From NCBI GenBank assembly GCA_026315105.1, contig CM048744.1, forward strand, positions 315,525,270 through 315,589,269: a stretch of 64,000 nucleotides of DNA. The letters are read 5' to 3'. Every line of letters starts with the position of its first letter. Position 1 is the stretch's first letter. The stretch is from Locusta migratoria. Its lineage: Eukaryota > Arthropoda > Insecta > Orthoptera > Acrididae. Positions 20,364 to 32,025 of this stretch are shown piece by piece. Made by a program: the position numbers and the translations under genes. Under the pieces are notes generated by a model. That model was not told the origin of the DNA, searched no databases, and saw nothing but the letters and a program-made list of their open reading frames with translations.

Positions 20364-20655
20364 ACGGTTTCGGCATGAGCTATGGAAGCCCTCATCAGAA
20401 GTAAAATTTTTTTTTTTTTTTACTTACATGAAATGGACAGTTAGACGCCACCCACAGTACTGGCCACAGACGCGAGCTGTAGCGGCGTGATTTAGGTGCG
20501 TGAAATATGTGCTGCTTTTTAATCCTGACGCATGCAATTTACATTTGTAGCTTGAACGTGAGCTCTGTTGCTCAAGGAACACTGTCCATTTCATGTAACT
20601 AATTTTTTTTTTTTTTTTTGGTTCTCATGAAGGCTTCCATATGTAACAGGTTGTG
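20364..20655. mobile_element. Penelope-like inverted repeat with hammerhead-like core
   Basis: Left arm 20,377-20,452 (tatggaagccctcatcagaa, T-run, acatgaaatggacag) returns inverted at 20,581-20,645 (ctgtccatttcatgtaact, T-run, ctcatgaaggcttccat). The minus strand at 20,364-20,398 reads CTGATGA, GGGC, a loop, GCC, GAAACCG, the order of a hammerhead ribozyme core. A related piece, gccgaaaccgtggttatgta, lies at about 22,070-22,090. Penelope-like elements are known to have paired terminal repeats with hammerhead motifs; assignment here is by that resemblance. Confidence 0.5.
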
Positions 20656-22094
20656 TGGTGGTGGTGGTGGGGGACACTTGTGACATCAATTGCAGCTGCG
20701 TTTTTCTGTTAAATGGAGAGTGGTTTTGTCATTTAATAAAATAATCTTACCATTTTGATGAATATTGAACACAACAACCGTCCTATTGTCAGGTTGGCAA
20801 GTTTTAACTACAAATTAACATTTTATTGTCAGGATAGCAATTATTAGGAATCTTCAATCATGTGGGATCTTTTCCTTGGCTCTGGTATGAGGCGGAAATG
20901 AATCAGCATTTACACAAATTATATACATTATTCCTACTGTGAATTAGTAGCTCGGCGAATGTCACTGGCTTGAGGCGTGCGCCTGCGAAGATGCGTTTCG
21001 CAGCGTCTGCTGCCTCTCCCCCCGGTTACACTGGCGGCGTATCTCCTCCTACCTCGGCTATCTCCTCCTCGCTGCTCGCTGGATAGTCTAACTGCGTTTG
21101 CCGTTGTATAAGCACTGTGCGTTAAAAGGCCATAAATTTTGCAGGATTACCTCCTGGCGGTGCGGTGTGATTTTCCCATCTTCTAAAAGTGTTGTGTTGT
21201 GCTACGACCAGAAGTAGTAGCAAGGCGTGGAGGTTTTTCGCCCTTGACCTGGAGTCGAACCGGCTGTCTTCAGGCTGCACGTCTTCTATAGACAGTACCT
21301 TAGACGGAGATCACAGGTGACTACCAGGGCCAGACAGCAACCTATCGTTCTGGCCAGTCATCCTGGGTGAGTACCTCTGTTATTGTTGACCTTCTTCCGG
21401 ATGCTGGGACTGGCACCCAGTTTCTTCCGTCTTGTTTCTTCTATCTTCAACTCCAACAGTCATATCGGTGGCTGATCATGACTAAACTCCAATTCTGCTA
21501 TTCCTGCTGCTGCTACTAATGCTGCTACTGCCAATCTGACTACTTCATATGTCTCAAACTGACTCTCGGCGTCGTCTTGGCTGTGGTATTTATTTGATGG
21601 ACCTGGCTATAGGTGAACGATCTTCGGGGTGGTTGTGTTCTGCTGTCACGTTGCTTGCACAGTTTCTAGAAAGGTCGAACGTAACGTTACTCCGAAGGTC
21701 AATACACCAGGTTATTGGCTTCTGATCACAATGCTCCTAGAAGTTCGCGAAACTCACGTTTTTGCAGTCCGTGCTTTCACGTGATTTCGTCGGCCTATGG
21801 CTGATCGCTGAATCAACGGCTTTCTCTCATGGAGGGAGCGAAGGACTGCTTGCCACACGTGAATACTTGTCGGAACAATGCCGTGCTGAATCCGCAGCGT
21901 TAGCTGGTCGCTGGACTTTCGGAATTCAGTGTAAGCGTGCTGCTTTACTCGGCCATGCCTGACTGAACTACGTTCTCCCTTTTACCTCAAGTATTATTCA
22001 CATTCATTTATTTTTGAATTTTATTTAACTAATTTATTGAGACACTTAACTGCACTCAACACACAGTTGAAGCCGAAACCGTGGTTATGTAATC
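20656..22094. other. Unassigned, with GC-richer block and retroelement-like pieces
   Basis: 20,940-21,480 is GC-richer and contains cctggagtcgaaccggctgt; 21,550-21,960 holds a short plus frame (21,762-21,962) without a known domain. The end near 22,065 matches the Penelope-like repeat at 20,364. The whole stretch may be one decayed retroelement, but I found no RT or integrase motif. Confidence 0.35.
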
Positions 22095-22095
22095 A

Positions 22096-22495
22096 AAAAT
22101 GTTCGTTACGCTTATTGGACTTAACTTCGGAGTCATCAGTCCCTAAACGTACATACTACATATACACTTTATACTAAAGATAACACAAACATCCATGCCC
22201 GTGGGAGGATTGCAACCTCCGACTCGGAACGGGCCGGCAGCCGAGCGGTCTGCGGCGTGCCAGTCACGGTCTGCACGGCCGCTGAGGTAGGGGGGGTCCG
22301 AATCTCCCCTCGGGCATGGATGTTTGTGCCGTCTTTACAATAAGCTAGTTCATAAGTAGTTTGTAAGTTTAAGGACTGATGACCCTCGTAGTTAAGTCCC
22401 ATAAGCTCTACAAACTTTTGAACATTTGAACTCTGAACGGCTGTGCGCATCGTAGCATAGCGCCTCAATGTTCTCGGCCACTCAACCTCTAGCAT
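22096..22495 (-). mobile_element. SINE, head type B, split by another SINE
   Basis: Tail and B box at 22,096-22,230 (minus), head gagtggccgagaacattgag at 22,441-22,495. The gap is filled by a plus-strand SINE. Confidence 0.85.
22233..22430 (+). mobile_element. SINE inserted in a SINE
   Basis: Head gccggcagccgagcggtctg with a shortened D-arm region, then cagtcacggtctgcacggcc and the full tail. Imperfect 10-bp duplication ctcggaacgg / ctctgaacgg (22,223-22,232 and 22,431-22,440). Confidence 0.88.
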
Positions 22496-22566
22496 TGTAA
22501 CCGATCAGCTGTATTTTCAAGTGATAAACAAACGATGAATTTAAGAACCTAGCTGTTTATCCTATA

Positions 22567-23402
22567 CACGAGGCTCGTCCAGAAAGTAAGTTCCGTTTGG
22601 TAATAAAATGAAATTGTACAGAGATACAGAAGAAATTTTTATTGCACAAAATTCTGCAACTCTTAATCTACTTTGCCACATAACTGCCGAAATTTTGCAG
22701 GCATTTGTCGTAGCGTGGCACCCGGTTTTGTATACATTCTTCATAGAAACCTTCAACCAGCTGGAAACAATTTATTTCAGCTCATCGTCATTGATGAAGT
22801 GATGACCACCAAGGAAAGACTTGAAATGTAAGAACAAATGAAAGTCCCTAGGAGCGAGTTTAAGGCTGTACGGAGGATAGTCAAACACGTCCCAGCACAA
22901 TCCCTGTAGGAGGTTGTTCGTCACATTTGCAGTGTGATCGTGAAATTTGGGGAAGTCCATAGCGAGAGCACTAATTGCAAACCTACGGTTTTCCTGGATC
23001 TTGTCATCAATCGCGTGAACCAGTTCTTCTGTAACCAAAGGTGGACGCCCAGTTCGTACTTCATCGTGCACATCACTACGCCCGCCATTGAACTGTCGCT
23101 CCCATCTTCTCACCATCGAATCACTCATCGCATTTGGTCCGTAAACATCGCAAATTTGCCAATAAATTTCGTTTGGTTTCACTTTCCTCGCATTCACAAA
23201 CCGAATCAGGCGTCGGGATTTTCAATCAACGCCGACATTTCAAACAAGCACAACAAAGCGTACGTAACTGACAGCGATCTCCAAATGGCGCACGTTCTTC
23301 TCCTTGATACACATAGTCTAAAGCGCATGTGCGGAACTGCAATCGCAGCGCTGCAGCGGAGATAAATTGAAACGGAACTTGCTTTCTGGACGCGCCTCGT
23401 AT
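22567..23402 (-). mobile_element. Mariner element, internally deleted
   Basis: Inverted ends cacgaggctcgtccagaaag (left) and, reversed, atacgaggcgcgtccagaaag-like (right), each next to a TA dinucleotide, the mariner target. About 835 bp instead of the roughly 1.3 kb of a full copy. Same family as the elements at 30,262 and 47,038. Confidence 0.9.
22772..23197 (-). pseudogene. Mariner transposase, centre deleted
   Basis: 141-codon open frame. Residues 1-85 are the N-terminal HTH part (KVKPNEIYWQICDVYGPNAM, MVRRWERQFNGGRSDVHDE, GRPPLVTEELV). The frame then jumps to the C-terminal part (FDYPPYSLKLAPRDFHLFLH, with the last catalytic Asp changed context to PRD, and FLGGHHFINDDELK). The first two catalytic Asp residues lie in the missing part, so it cannot catalyse transposition. 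It keeps a clean frame, so a DNA-binding fragment could in principle be made; no sign that it is. Confidence 0.88.
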
Positions 23403-23560
23403 TATCCTATATATTATCAAGCAAAGGTAATGCCTGCCCACGTGGCCTCTTTATCAAATCCTATCTGATCGATAGTTTAATTTTTTGTTCAATTCCTCCT
23501 TGTGTTATTCCTGGCAGTAAGTAGTAATCGACCTTTCAAGACGGAGTGCTGCTCGGCTTT
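23403..23560. other. No gene seen
   Basis: Short unassigned stretch. Confidence 0.5.
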
Positions 23561-23840
23561 GGTGTGGGGCCGCTCACGTGTGTCTATCCGCCGCAAGCTG
23601 GCTGCTCTCTCCCGTGTAGCTCCCGCCGCCGGCACCTCATAATTAAGTCATTAATTATGGCAGTCATAATTAGCTTAGTTGTGCTTAGGGCGCACGGACG
23701 GGGAGAACGGCGAGAGAACTTTCACGCTAGGAGGCTTAAAATAATTATTTTTCTCAGTCGGCTGAAGTTCATTAAACACCTTTACTTGCGTCAGACCTGG
23801 CGCGGATGTGACGCCGACTGCGACTAATTAACATATTGCG
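23560..23840. promoter_or_regulatory. Possible enhancer: clustered TAAT homeodomain-type motifs
   Basis: cataattaagtcattaattatg and cataattagc around 23,637-23,675 give four or more TAATTA/ATTA cores within about 40 bases, next to GC-rich flanks (cgccgccggcacc) and followed by aaaataattatttt. Dense TAATTA sites typify homeodomain-bound enhancers but also occur by chance in AT-rich DNA. No repeat family is recognised here, which makes unique host DNA possible. Confidence 0.3.
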
Positions 23841-25564
23841 TGGGGAGGGGAGGTGCAGGGATTGGGGAGGGGGTGCAATAAAAAGTCTGAGGTATTCTCC
23901 TGATGTGAGTTCATGAATAATGGGGACGAGTAGGAAACTTGTGACTGAGCACATATTAAAAAGACTATGGGTATTAGGAAGTCTTGCAGCACTAAGCTGG
24001 TGAATAAATGGAATTTTTAGGTTACTTTGACTGGAGGTAGTAACGAGTTTTGCAGAGAGTGATTCGAGTGGAGGTCGCCGAGAGAGAACTACTTAAGAGA
24101 AAGAACTACTGAAAGAGTTAAAAAAAGGTAACTGTAAAAAAGAAAAAAAAAAAGAAAAAAAGGTTCTCTCCTAGTTCACTGATTAAGAGACTGGCGACTA
24201 ACTGTCTATTTTTGTCATCTTTTCACTAGACAGCACAGCATCACTCGTTCAGTTAGTTAATCTAGTGTTTCTTCTTTTTCCTGCGCTGTTACGTTGCTAA
24301 TGGCTCATTTTATGGTTGTTCTCTTATTCTTATACTGGGGAACACTTGCAAACTACATGTAGGTCTACAAGACTACTTTCTTTGTGTTGTCTACTGCTTT
24401 TAGATCATTTAATACATTGTAATTACTGTATATTAATTTAGAACCTGACGTATGATACAACATGGAACTAGTGTGAAGTATGTAACATTAATGGGTTGTA
24501 AATTTAAAACATTAAATTTTGTCTTTGTTCATCCATCGTTATATTTTACTTGCACTCGTTCGGTTAATGTTTTAGTACGCCTTCGAGGGCGTTGTCATTA
24601 TTTTTGTAAGTTGAAGATAGGTCATCAAAGTACAATATTTTGTGATAACGATGGTGAAAAGGATAAGGCTGAGGAAAAAAATGTAAAACGTTTAGCTCAC
24701 ATCTGACATCTCAGCGTCGTCCATGATACATGTACTCCAATATTAATAAAATCATTATTTTATGTAAGTATGTATCATTACGTTCAGTTCGTTCCGGGGT
24801 AAAAGACTTCAGAAACGGTTTATTAAGGACTAATTACACAACTCTGCAGTTGAAATGTTGGTTTGTATGTATATAAATGTGGCTGTACAATATTTTATTT
24901 ACTGCTGATACCACATTGGTAGTGAAGGATGTGTATTGTAGTATCGACACAGAATCAAATAATGCTGTTAAAAGTTGACCACTGTACGAAACAAGAGCTT
25001 TGTTTTATCACTAAAGTTAGTAAATGAGGTCCGTGTGAACTACTGGTTACTCCCTGCTACAAAGCCTTGTTCGCTGGCGCAAACTGACAGTGGTCAATAT
25101 ACATAGCAGATCACACGTTATTATACACAGATATTAATAAGCAAGCCACCACAATTAAAGTTATCGTGGAAAGGTGGCTAAGAAACATTTATGGCTTAAC
25201 GGAATTTAGTCGTAAATAAATTGCATCTGATCTTATTCTCAGCACTTGTGAAGAACAATGTGAAATAAAATAGTTAAGGTGCTCTAAAACTACAATTTAT
25301 AGGCAACTTACCGATTATACTGAACTTAAACTTGTTTATTGAGATAGAAAACAAGCAAAATGGGGAACAAATTTCATTAATACAATAAAAATGTATCTCT
25401 TACATAGATTAATGGGGACGGTGTCCCGGATAAATTATACACGATTTAATGCTACTGGGAGGAAGGATTCACAAATAACACTCATTCTCTCTCACACACG
25501 CAATGCCACAGCGAAACTCACCAAATTCGGCGTGCTGAGACGAGACGGAAGCAGGAGCCGCTAT
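23841..25564. other. AT-rich, no gene seen
   Basis: Unassigned. Includes an A-rich tract near 24,119-24,162 and an 11-bp inverted pair ttgaccactgt / acagtggtcaa at about 24,975 and 25,090. Confidence 0.5.
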
Positions 25565-25748
25565 GTTCAAATTGTTCAAATGTTTGTATAGTCTATGGGA
25601 CTTAACTACGGGGTCATCAGTCCCTAAACTTACAAACTACTTAGGAACTAGGACGGCATAAATATCCATGCTCGAGGGGGGGATTCGAACTCCCGACCGT
25701 AGTGGCCGTGCAGACCGTGACTGGAGCGCTTTAGTCCCCTCGGCCACC
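25565..25748 (-). mobile_element. SINE, head type A, 5'-truncated
   Basis: Exact 14-bp target duplication gcaggagccgctat (25,551-25,564 and 25,749-25,762). Ends within the A box (ggtggccgagg), lacking the gccggccgc start: a normal 5' truncation during reverse transcription. Confidence 0.94.
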
Positions 25749-26139
25749 GCAGGAGCCGCTATCTCAGGCAAAATTCAGCAAGTCGGAGGTAGCACAAAAC
25801 ACAATATACAAAAACACTTTGAAGCTGTCGTCCCTGTTTTGAGATGGTGCATGTGTATAGCCAAGTTACATCTGAATTGGACAGCGAGCAAACACGATAA
25901 CGGCGACGCACGGCTACGTTACATGAACGCATTCCACTGAATGTGAAGTGGTTGAAAATTGGATTAATTATACAAAATCACGGTGGATTCTTAAATTGCA
26001 GTCTGTTAGAATTCGATCCAGGTGTTGGTTTTATATGAGAAGTGGCATGAATTCAGCGACTAGCTGCAAACCCCAGAAGTCGGAACTCGGACCCACGTGG
26101 TTTCCAAAACCGATAAAATTGAATAAATTCAGTTTCAGA

Positions 26140-26480
26140 AAAACAAAGAAAATTAACTATAGCATGCAACCCATAGAAATGCTTAGAATTATATAAGGAA
26201 GCGAATGAAATACAGCTACACGTGATAGGGGGCGATTACAGAGACCGATGAGGTCCTGTCTCAGAAAAACCACAAAAGTGTAATAATTACAAAGTCAGAT
26301 AAAAATAAGGATTACGCCATGCAACCCATAGAAATGTTTAGAATTACATGAAGAAGCGAAAGAAATGCAGCTACAAGCGATAGGGAGCGATTACAGTGAA
26401 ATAATTACAAAGTCGGAAAAATAAAATTAAGAATTACAACATGCAACCAATAGAAGTCTAGAATTACATAAGGAAACTAT
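26140..26480 (+). repeat. Imperfect tandem repeat, about 120-155 bp period
   Basis: catgcaacccatagaaatg followed by ttagaattatataaggaagc and cgatagggggcgattacag recurs at 26,163, 26,318 and (partial) 26,440. Units share gaattacat-aag-aagcg. Unit identity unknown. Confidence 0.75.
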
Positions 26481-27744
26481 TGAAGGAGGTTGTACAAGGA
26501 TCAGAGAGAATTACTGACACAGACAGAGTGCGTACTTCCAGTCGGAAAAGAAACAGCAAGATTAAAATAGGCGGGGGGAGAAGATCGCGATATATTAGTC
26601 GAAATCTGAAGGATACCCGCATAGTTACTTGCCTGATGGGCATGGAACAAACAAGGGCGGAAGCTGAAGGCTTCGTTCTATGAACCAACCATGTGGAACA
26701 CATATCACTCACTGAAGGAAACGATGAGAAGATTTTTTGCATGCACTGTACAAAAATGAACATATCACCTATTAGAAATCGGGCCCCACAAAGCTGGAAA
26801 GTATTTACACAGAGTTCATACACCGCCAGATGATCACAAAAGGTTTTAACATACCAGGCCTTTATCAAACTGCAACTAGAATAACACACACTGCGTTTAT
26901 CTATTGGAAATCACTGAATTGAAAAACGAGAACACATTTTCGCATATGATCGGAGAAAAAAAAAGGTTCTAAGTTCACGAATCTAAATTAAACGTGGTAG
27001 TCAATGAAACGCTACCATCTCCAAAAACAAGAGCAGAACCAACCTTACCTCACCAGACGATCAGCCCGGAATGTTCAGACCGTGCGGCCAACGGACGCGG
27101 GAAGCGACCGGTAGCCGGAAAAACCAAGATACAGTTGTGGTGGGGACAGATAGTGAGACTCGCACTAAAGAAGGCTCGCTTACTAGACTGTAACCAAAGG
27201 GTGTAAAAACCTCTTTGGTAAACTCAGCAGCTATGGACTCTGAGCCAGAAAGAACGATGCAAAGCGAGCCATCACTCCCCACATTCAAACAGCCATAAAT
27301 TCTGCACATCCACTTAAAAGGAAGACAAGTACACATTCTCAAAGGGACAGTGGCGTAGAGGAGAAGTCACATTTATGACACATTAATTAATATAATAATA
27401 ATTTATTAACATAATAAAATAAGAAAAACCTAATATTTTAACACATGAAATAAAAATGCTATTCCTCAAGCCCTGAAAAGAGTGGGGCTCAAGTTTTAAC
27501 AAAATGATAATCTAGTGACATTAAATAAATTATAACTTTACAGAAATATACAAAAAATATATGGAAGACGACAGACGGTCGTCTTACACAGTTCAATAGA
27601 TAAGTTCATGGCTTGCAGAAATTAAATTGGTGAAAAATCACAGTGAAACTTAGTTTTTACAATTTCTAACACATAATTTGGTAACATATAATGGGCCTAT
27701 GACTGAGATGAACAGTTCAAAGTTTTAGGTGTTCATACAGATAA
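26481..27744. other. No gene seen
   Basis: Unassigned; very AT-rich from 27,370 to 27,560. Confidence 0.5.
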
Positions 27745-27789
27745 GGTTGCACGCTGTCGGTGTTTCGAGTCCCCCCTGGTTCATGGATT

Positions 27790-27833
<44 letters not shown>

Positions 27834-27870
27834 GTCCTTAGGTTAGTTTATTTTAGTTTAGGTAGTTTTT
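27745..27870 (+). mobile_element. SINE fragment with (GT)n expansion
   Basis: ggttgcacgctgtcggtgtt, B-box-like gtttcgagtcccccctggtt, then (gt)n at 27,795-27,830 and ttttgtccttaggttagttt. Head type C relative, 5'-truncated. Confidence 0.7.
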
Positions 27871-28688
27871 TTTTCATACAGATAAAAAGTTTTCGTGGAA
27901 AGTCCATGTTCAGTATCTTGTTCAAAAATTAAATTTTTCTTTTTTACTTTTCGAACATTATCTCAGATAAGCGATTTTTCAACACGTAGTCTACTACGCT
28001 TACTTATGAAGTACGGCGTTATTTTTTTGGGGTAACTTGACAGATATAAAAACGATATTTTCGGCTCAGAGATGGGCGGTTCGAGCAACTCGTACTTCGT
28101 GTCGACTTTTTTTCAGTATTCTGGGAAATCTGACGTCGGCGTCACAATAAAGATTTTCTTTATTGTCGTTTGTTGTTAACATTATCAACTTATTCCCACG
28201 AGTTACCAGCTTTCACTCGGTAAATACTAGACAGGTATCGAATCTACATATGCATCACACCTTCACAGTTGTCCAGAAAGGTGTGCTGTATTCTGCAGCG
28301 TCCATTTTCAATAAGCTGGCATAAGTACTCACGAATATTAGCACTAACCGATGCGCTTTCAAATCTAAATTGAAGAGTTACCTCACGACTCACTGCTATT
28401 ATCCTGTCGAGGAAGTACTGGAAACATTAAGACATTAATCTATTTCCCTTTATTCGCTATTGATTCTCTTTATTTAGGCTTAATATTATGGCGTGCATAG
28501 GACTACTTTAAGTTTTTCTATTACCATTCTTGTGTTAATCTTCATGTACTGCCTTGTTCCATGACCGTGGAGTCTTTCTCCTCAATTAGATCCTACGGAA
28601 CAGAAAACCATATTATTATTCCAGAATGAAACTATCACTCTGCAGCGGAGTATGCGCTGATATGAAACTTACGGGCAGTTAAAATTGT

Positions 28689-28765
28689 GTGCCGGAACCG
28701 GGACTCGAACCCGGGACCTATGCCTTTCGCGGGCAAGCGCTCTACCGACTGAGCTATCCCGACAC
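28689..28765 (-). repeat. tRNA-like core (tRNA-Ala-like, CGC at the anticodon place)
   Basis: The minus strand reads gtgtcgggatagctcagtcg, gtagagcgcttgcccgcgaa, then ggttcgagtcccggttccgg. D arm, anticodon arm and T arm are recognisable; the loop ccgcgaa places CGC as anticodon. It is embedded in a dispersed repeat, so I treat it as retroposon-borne, not a housekeeping tRNA. Confidence 0.55.
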
Positions 28766-29117
28766 GACTCACGATGCCGCCTAACAACTTCCGCCAGTAC
28801 CTCATCTCCTACTTTCGAATCTTCACAGAAGCTCTCCTGCGAGACAGGTGAGACTAGCACTCCTGGAAGAAAGGTTATGGAGGAGACATGGCTTAGCGCA
28901 CAGTCCGCTGCAAAGTGAAATTTTCGTTCTGGAAACATCCCTTAGGCTGTGGCTAAGCCATATCTCCACCGTATCCTTTCTTCGAGAAGTGCTAATCTTG
29001 CAAGTTTCGCAGGAGAGCTCCTGTGAAGTTTGGAAAGTAGGAGGCGAGGTACTGGTGGAAGTAAAGTTGTGAGGCGGCATCCTGAGTCGTGTCGAGGTAG
29101 CTCAGTCGCTAGCCTGG

Positions 29118-29228
29118 CACCGTGGCTCAGCGCGCCCGGTCAGAACAGGAGCCGAGAACAGATCGAACAAGAATGAGCAAAGTCGATAACGTCCGCAATG
29201 AACAGAACTACCCATAGAGCAAAAAAGA
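29118..29228 (+). mobile_element. SINE of a third family, in the tRNA-like core
   Basis: ggcaccgtggctcagcgcgc, then ccggtcagaacaggagccga, gataacgtccgcaatgaaca, ending in an A-rich tail. Short duplication gtcgctag / gtcgatag on either side. It splits the right-hand tRNA-like core of the surrounding repeat. Same family, minus strand, at 55,844-55,981. Confidence 0.75.
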
Positions 29229-29322
29229 AAAAAGTCGATAGAGCGCTTTCCTGCGAAAGGCAAAGGTCCCAGGTTCGAGTCCCGGTTCCAGCACACAATT
29301 TTTATCTGCCAGGAAGTTTCAT

Positions 29323-29584
29323 GTTATTATTATTACGTCTACCTCTATACATCCAGGCTTTACGCAACATATTACGAAATTGGTGATTACGTAGACTTTA
29401 GTGTCTGACTGTAGTGTCCGTACCAGGTCTTCGTATTATATAGTCCGCACCCTGCGTCGAGAATACACGCGTCTGGCCCTTCGCATACAAAGGTCAACTA
29501 AAACGAGACCATGTCACAAAATAACAGACTAAAACTCAAGAGGCCTGTAACTCGGGGCGAGAAATTTTCATCAGCCACCCCGTC
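29323..29584. other. No gene seen
   Basis: Unassigned. Confidence 0.5.
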
Positions 29585-29900
29585 CTCTTCGCGAAATGTT
29601 CCGTCCATGAATGAAGCGAGCTGCGCAGCTGACCTCGTCGGCAGTAAATTTGGTCGCGGCTCTTCGCCTCTTTTTGCTGTCCCTCCCGTGCAGCCGGTAG
29701 CCGGAGGAGTGTAGCGGACGCCGCTGCCGCCGCCGCTGCTACAAATGACAGCGCGACACGCGGACAAAGTGGTCAGAGTCTGCCGCGCCGGACCTCGCGG
29801 CAGCGGCCAGTCCACAGAGCGGCCGGCGAGCTGCCGAGCTGCGCATGCGCACAACGCACGCGCCACGGCCGTCCCTCCCCGATTTATGGCGGCTATATTT
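29585..29900. promoter_or_regulatory. CpG-rich island with NRF-1-like site
   Basis: GC-rich with gccgctgccgccgccgctgc, a tgcgcatgcgca palindrome (about 29,841-29,852, the NRF-1 consensus) and gatttatggcggctat (a YY1/Pho-like atggcggc with ttatgg). The same NRF-1-like motif is in the island at 7,390. No open frame resembles a known protein. A promoter or first exon of a host gene is possible. Confidence 0.4.
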
Positions 29901-30261
29901 TACGCACAAACATGTGCCTCTCTGCGGAAACCGCTGGGATTCGGTCGACAGCGTCACGCTCTGCCACCGATCTAATGAAGGTTGAAAGCTGAAGAATATA
30001 TCACGACCGTCCCTGCTCGCGCGCTACCATATTTTTTTAGTGGCACGGTCTCCGCATCTGAATTTTCATTCAGCGGTAACACTGTACAGGGCGGAAGATG
30101 GGTCATTGTATTACTCTCCCACCCCTCTGCTTCTACATTCCTCTCCCTACTCTCTGCCATTTTTTATTTGATACGTATCAAGCGTAGGTCCCATACATCC
30201 CCATAGCTCCGAAGTTCTCTAATTTTAATTATTGAACGGTGCTATGAAGGACGCTATAGAA
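29901..30261. other. No gene seen
   Basis: Unassigned sequence between the CpG-rich island and the mariner element. Confidence 0.5.
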
Positions 30262-31536
30262 ATACGAGGTATGTCCACAAAGTAATTTCAGTTTGGGTAT
30301 AAAAAAACAAACTTGTACAGATACAGATGTGTATTTATTGTACAAAAATCTACAAGTGTTACACTAACTTCTCCATAGCTTCCGAAATTTTGTAAACACT
30401 TGTCGTAGCATGGCTTCCTCATGGAAAGTTGCCGCCTGTGTATTCAACCATGTGATACGATGCTCTTTCAGCTCATGATCATCGTTGATGTGTTTACAAC
30501 CGAGGACAAATTTTAGGTGTAAGAAGAGGTGAAAGTCGCTAGGAGCGAGGTCCGGGTTGTACGGATGATGAACAGTGAAATTTCCGTAGGATTTGTTTGA
30601 TTACATTCGCCGTGCGAGGTAGGGCAGTATCGTGGCAAAATACAACACCTTTGGACAGTAATCCTCGGAGCTGCTTCTGTATTGCGCGCTGCAGTTGGTT
30701 AAAGGCCTCGAAGTTACTATGTGCATTGATTGGCCTCTTGGTAAGAAATCAATAAGCAATCTGCCTTTTCGGTCCCTAAAAACGGTGCACATGACTTTTC
30801 GAGGTGTCGCAATTTCCTTAGGCCTAACCTTCGTTGGGGATGAAGTGTGCATTCCACTGGTTACCGTATTATTTCAGGGATGTCGTAAGATACCCAAGTT
30901 TCATCCCCCATGACAACCCGAAAAAGAAAACCATCGCCTTCTTCACTGTAACGTGTCAAAAACTGAAGTGCATTGCTCGTCCGTTGTTTTTTGTGTTGTT
31001 TTGTAAGAATTTTGGGTACCCATCGTGAGCAAAGTTTTCGTAGTTTTTCAGTAACAATTTCATGAATTACTGATCATGAGATTTGCGGAACTTTCATTCT
31101 ATGGGCACTAAGTGTAAACTTACAGTTCTGCTTAATCTTTTCTTAAATTGTGTGAATCCAACTCATCAGTATCTACAGAACGGGCGGCCACTTCGTTCTT
31201 CATCGTACACTTGATCAGGTTTTTAATTGAACAGCCTGACTCGTAATCTAACCATTGACTCACTAATAGCATTTGTCGATGAATTTCCTTTGCTTTAAGT
31301 TTCTTTGCAGTTAGAACACGAATCGCAGATCTGATTTCACACGCGCCCGCGCTTTTAATTACGGCTGACATTACAAAGAAGCACTACATATCACATGTCG
31401 GCAGCAGCGATTTGAAAATGGCGTACATGTCTTCTCTTTGAGTCAGAGGAAATGCCACGCATGTTCGAAACTGCGATTGTAGCGTTGCCGCGGATAGAAA
31501 TAGAAACGGAACTTACTTTTAGGACGACCCTCGTAT
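30262..31536 (-). pseudogene. Full-length mariner element, decayed transposase
   Basis: About 1,275 bp, the normal mariner size, with inverted ends (atacgaggtatgtccacaaa at the left; reversed right end atacgagggtcgtcctaaaa). On the minus strand the transposase can be followed in broken frames: start MSAVIKSAGACEIRSAIRVL at about 31,371, HTH relics, RKVMCTVFRDRKGRLLIDFL (30,710-30,800) before the second catalytic region, and a C-terminal part near 30,400-30,560. Many frameshifts and stops. It serves as the full-size reference for the shortened copies at 22,567 and 47,038. Confidence 0.88.
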
Positions 31537-31558
31537 TAAGGTCACAGGTGTTAATGCG

Positions 31559-31736
31559 GGGATTGAGGCGCTCCAGTCACGGTCTGCACGGCCACTACGG
31601 TCGGGGGTTCGAATCCCCCCCCGGGCATGGATATTTGTGGCGTCCTTAGTATAAGGTAGTTGATAAGTAGTTTGTAAGTTTAGGGACTGATGACCCCGAA
31701 GTTAAGTCCCATAAGCTTAACAAACATTTGAACATT
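31559..31736 (+). mobile_element. SINE, head type A, 5'-truncated
   Basis: Exact 10-bp target duplication tgttaatgcg (31,549-31,558 and 31,737-31,746). Begins at gggattgaggcgctccagtc, without the A box. Confidence 0.93.
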
Positions 31737-31794
31737 TGTTAATGCGTCTGTTCGAAACTATCTACAGAATCTAGGCCTGGGGTAAAGTTTAAAC

Positions 31795-32025
31795 GTGTAT
31801 CATCATGGCCCTCCTAAACAATACACGGTGGTCCATTGATAGTGACCGGGGCAAATATGTCACGAAATAAGCATTAAACGAAAAAATTACAAAGAAAAAA
31901 CGTTTCTGGCTTGAAGGGCGGAAAACAGATGGCGCTATGGTTGGCCCGCTAAATGGCGCTGCCATAGCCAAAACGGATATCAACTGTATTTTTTTACAAT
32001 TTTAATTTCACATTGATCTAGTATG
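31795..32025. repeat. Dispersed repeat with gatggcgct words
   Basis: atcatggccctcctaaacaa, tgatagtgaccggggcaaat, agatggcgctatggttggcc and aatggcgctgccatagccaa. I recognise it as a common repeat of orthopteran genomes but cannot name the family; it abuts the mariner relic at 32,030 and may be the end of that element. Confidence 0.45.

Larger units (their letters stand above)
28622..29322. mobile_element. tRNA-bearing composite repeat, minus part then plus part
   Basis: The left part (28,622-28,900) is a minus-strand unit; the right part (28,901-29,322) is plus-strand. The plus part starts with the unit's own tail (gcgcacagtccgctgcaaag ... ttctgg), runs without a break into its head (aaacatcccttaggctgtgg), and goes on through the tRNA-like core to cagg-aagtttcat. 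So the plus part is longer than one monomer and shows a tail-to-head junction, while the minus part is a truncated unit. The right tRNA-like core is broken by a SINE. A plain 209-bp fragment of the family is at 41,137. Confidence 0.75.
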
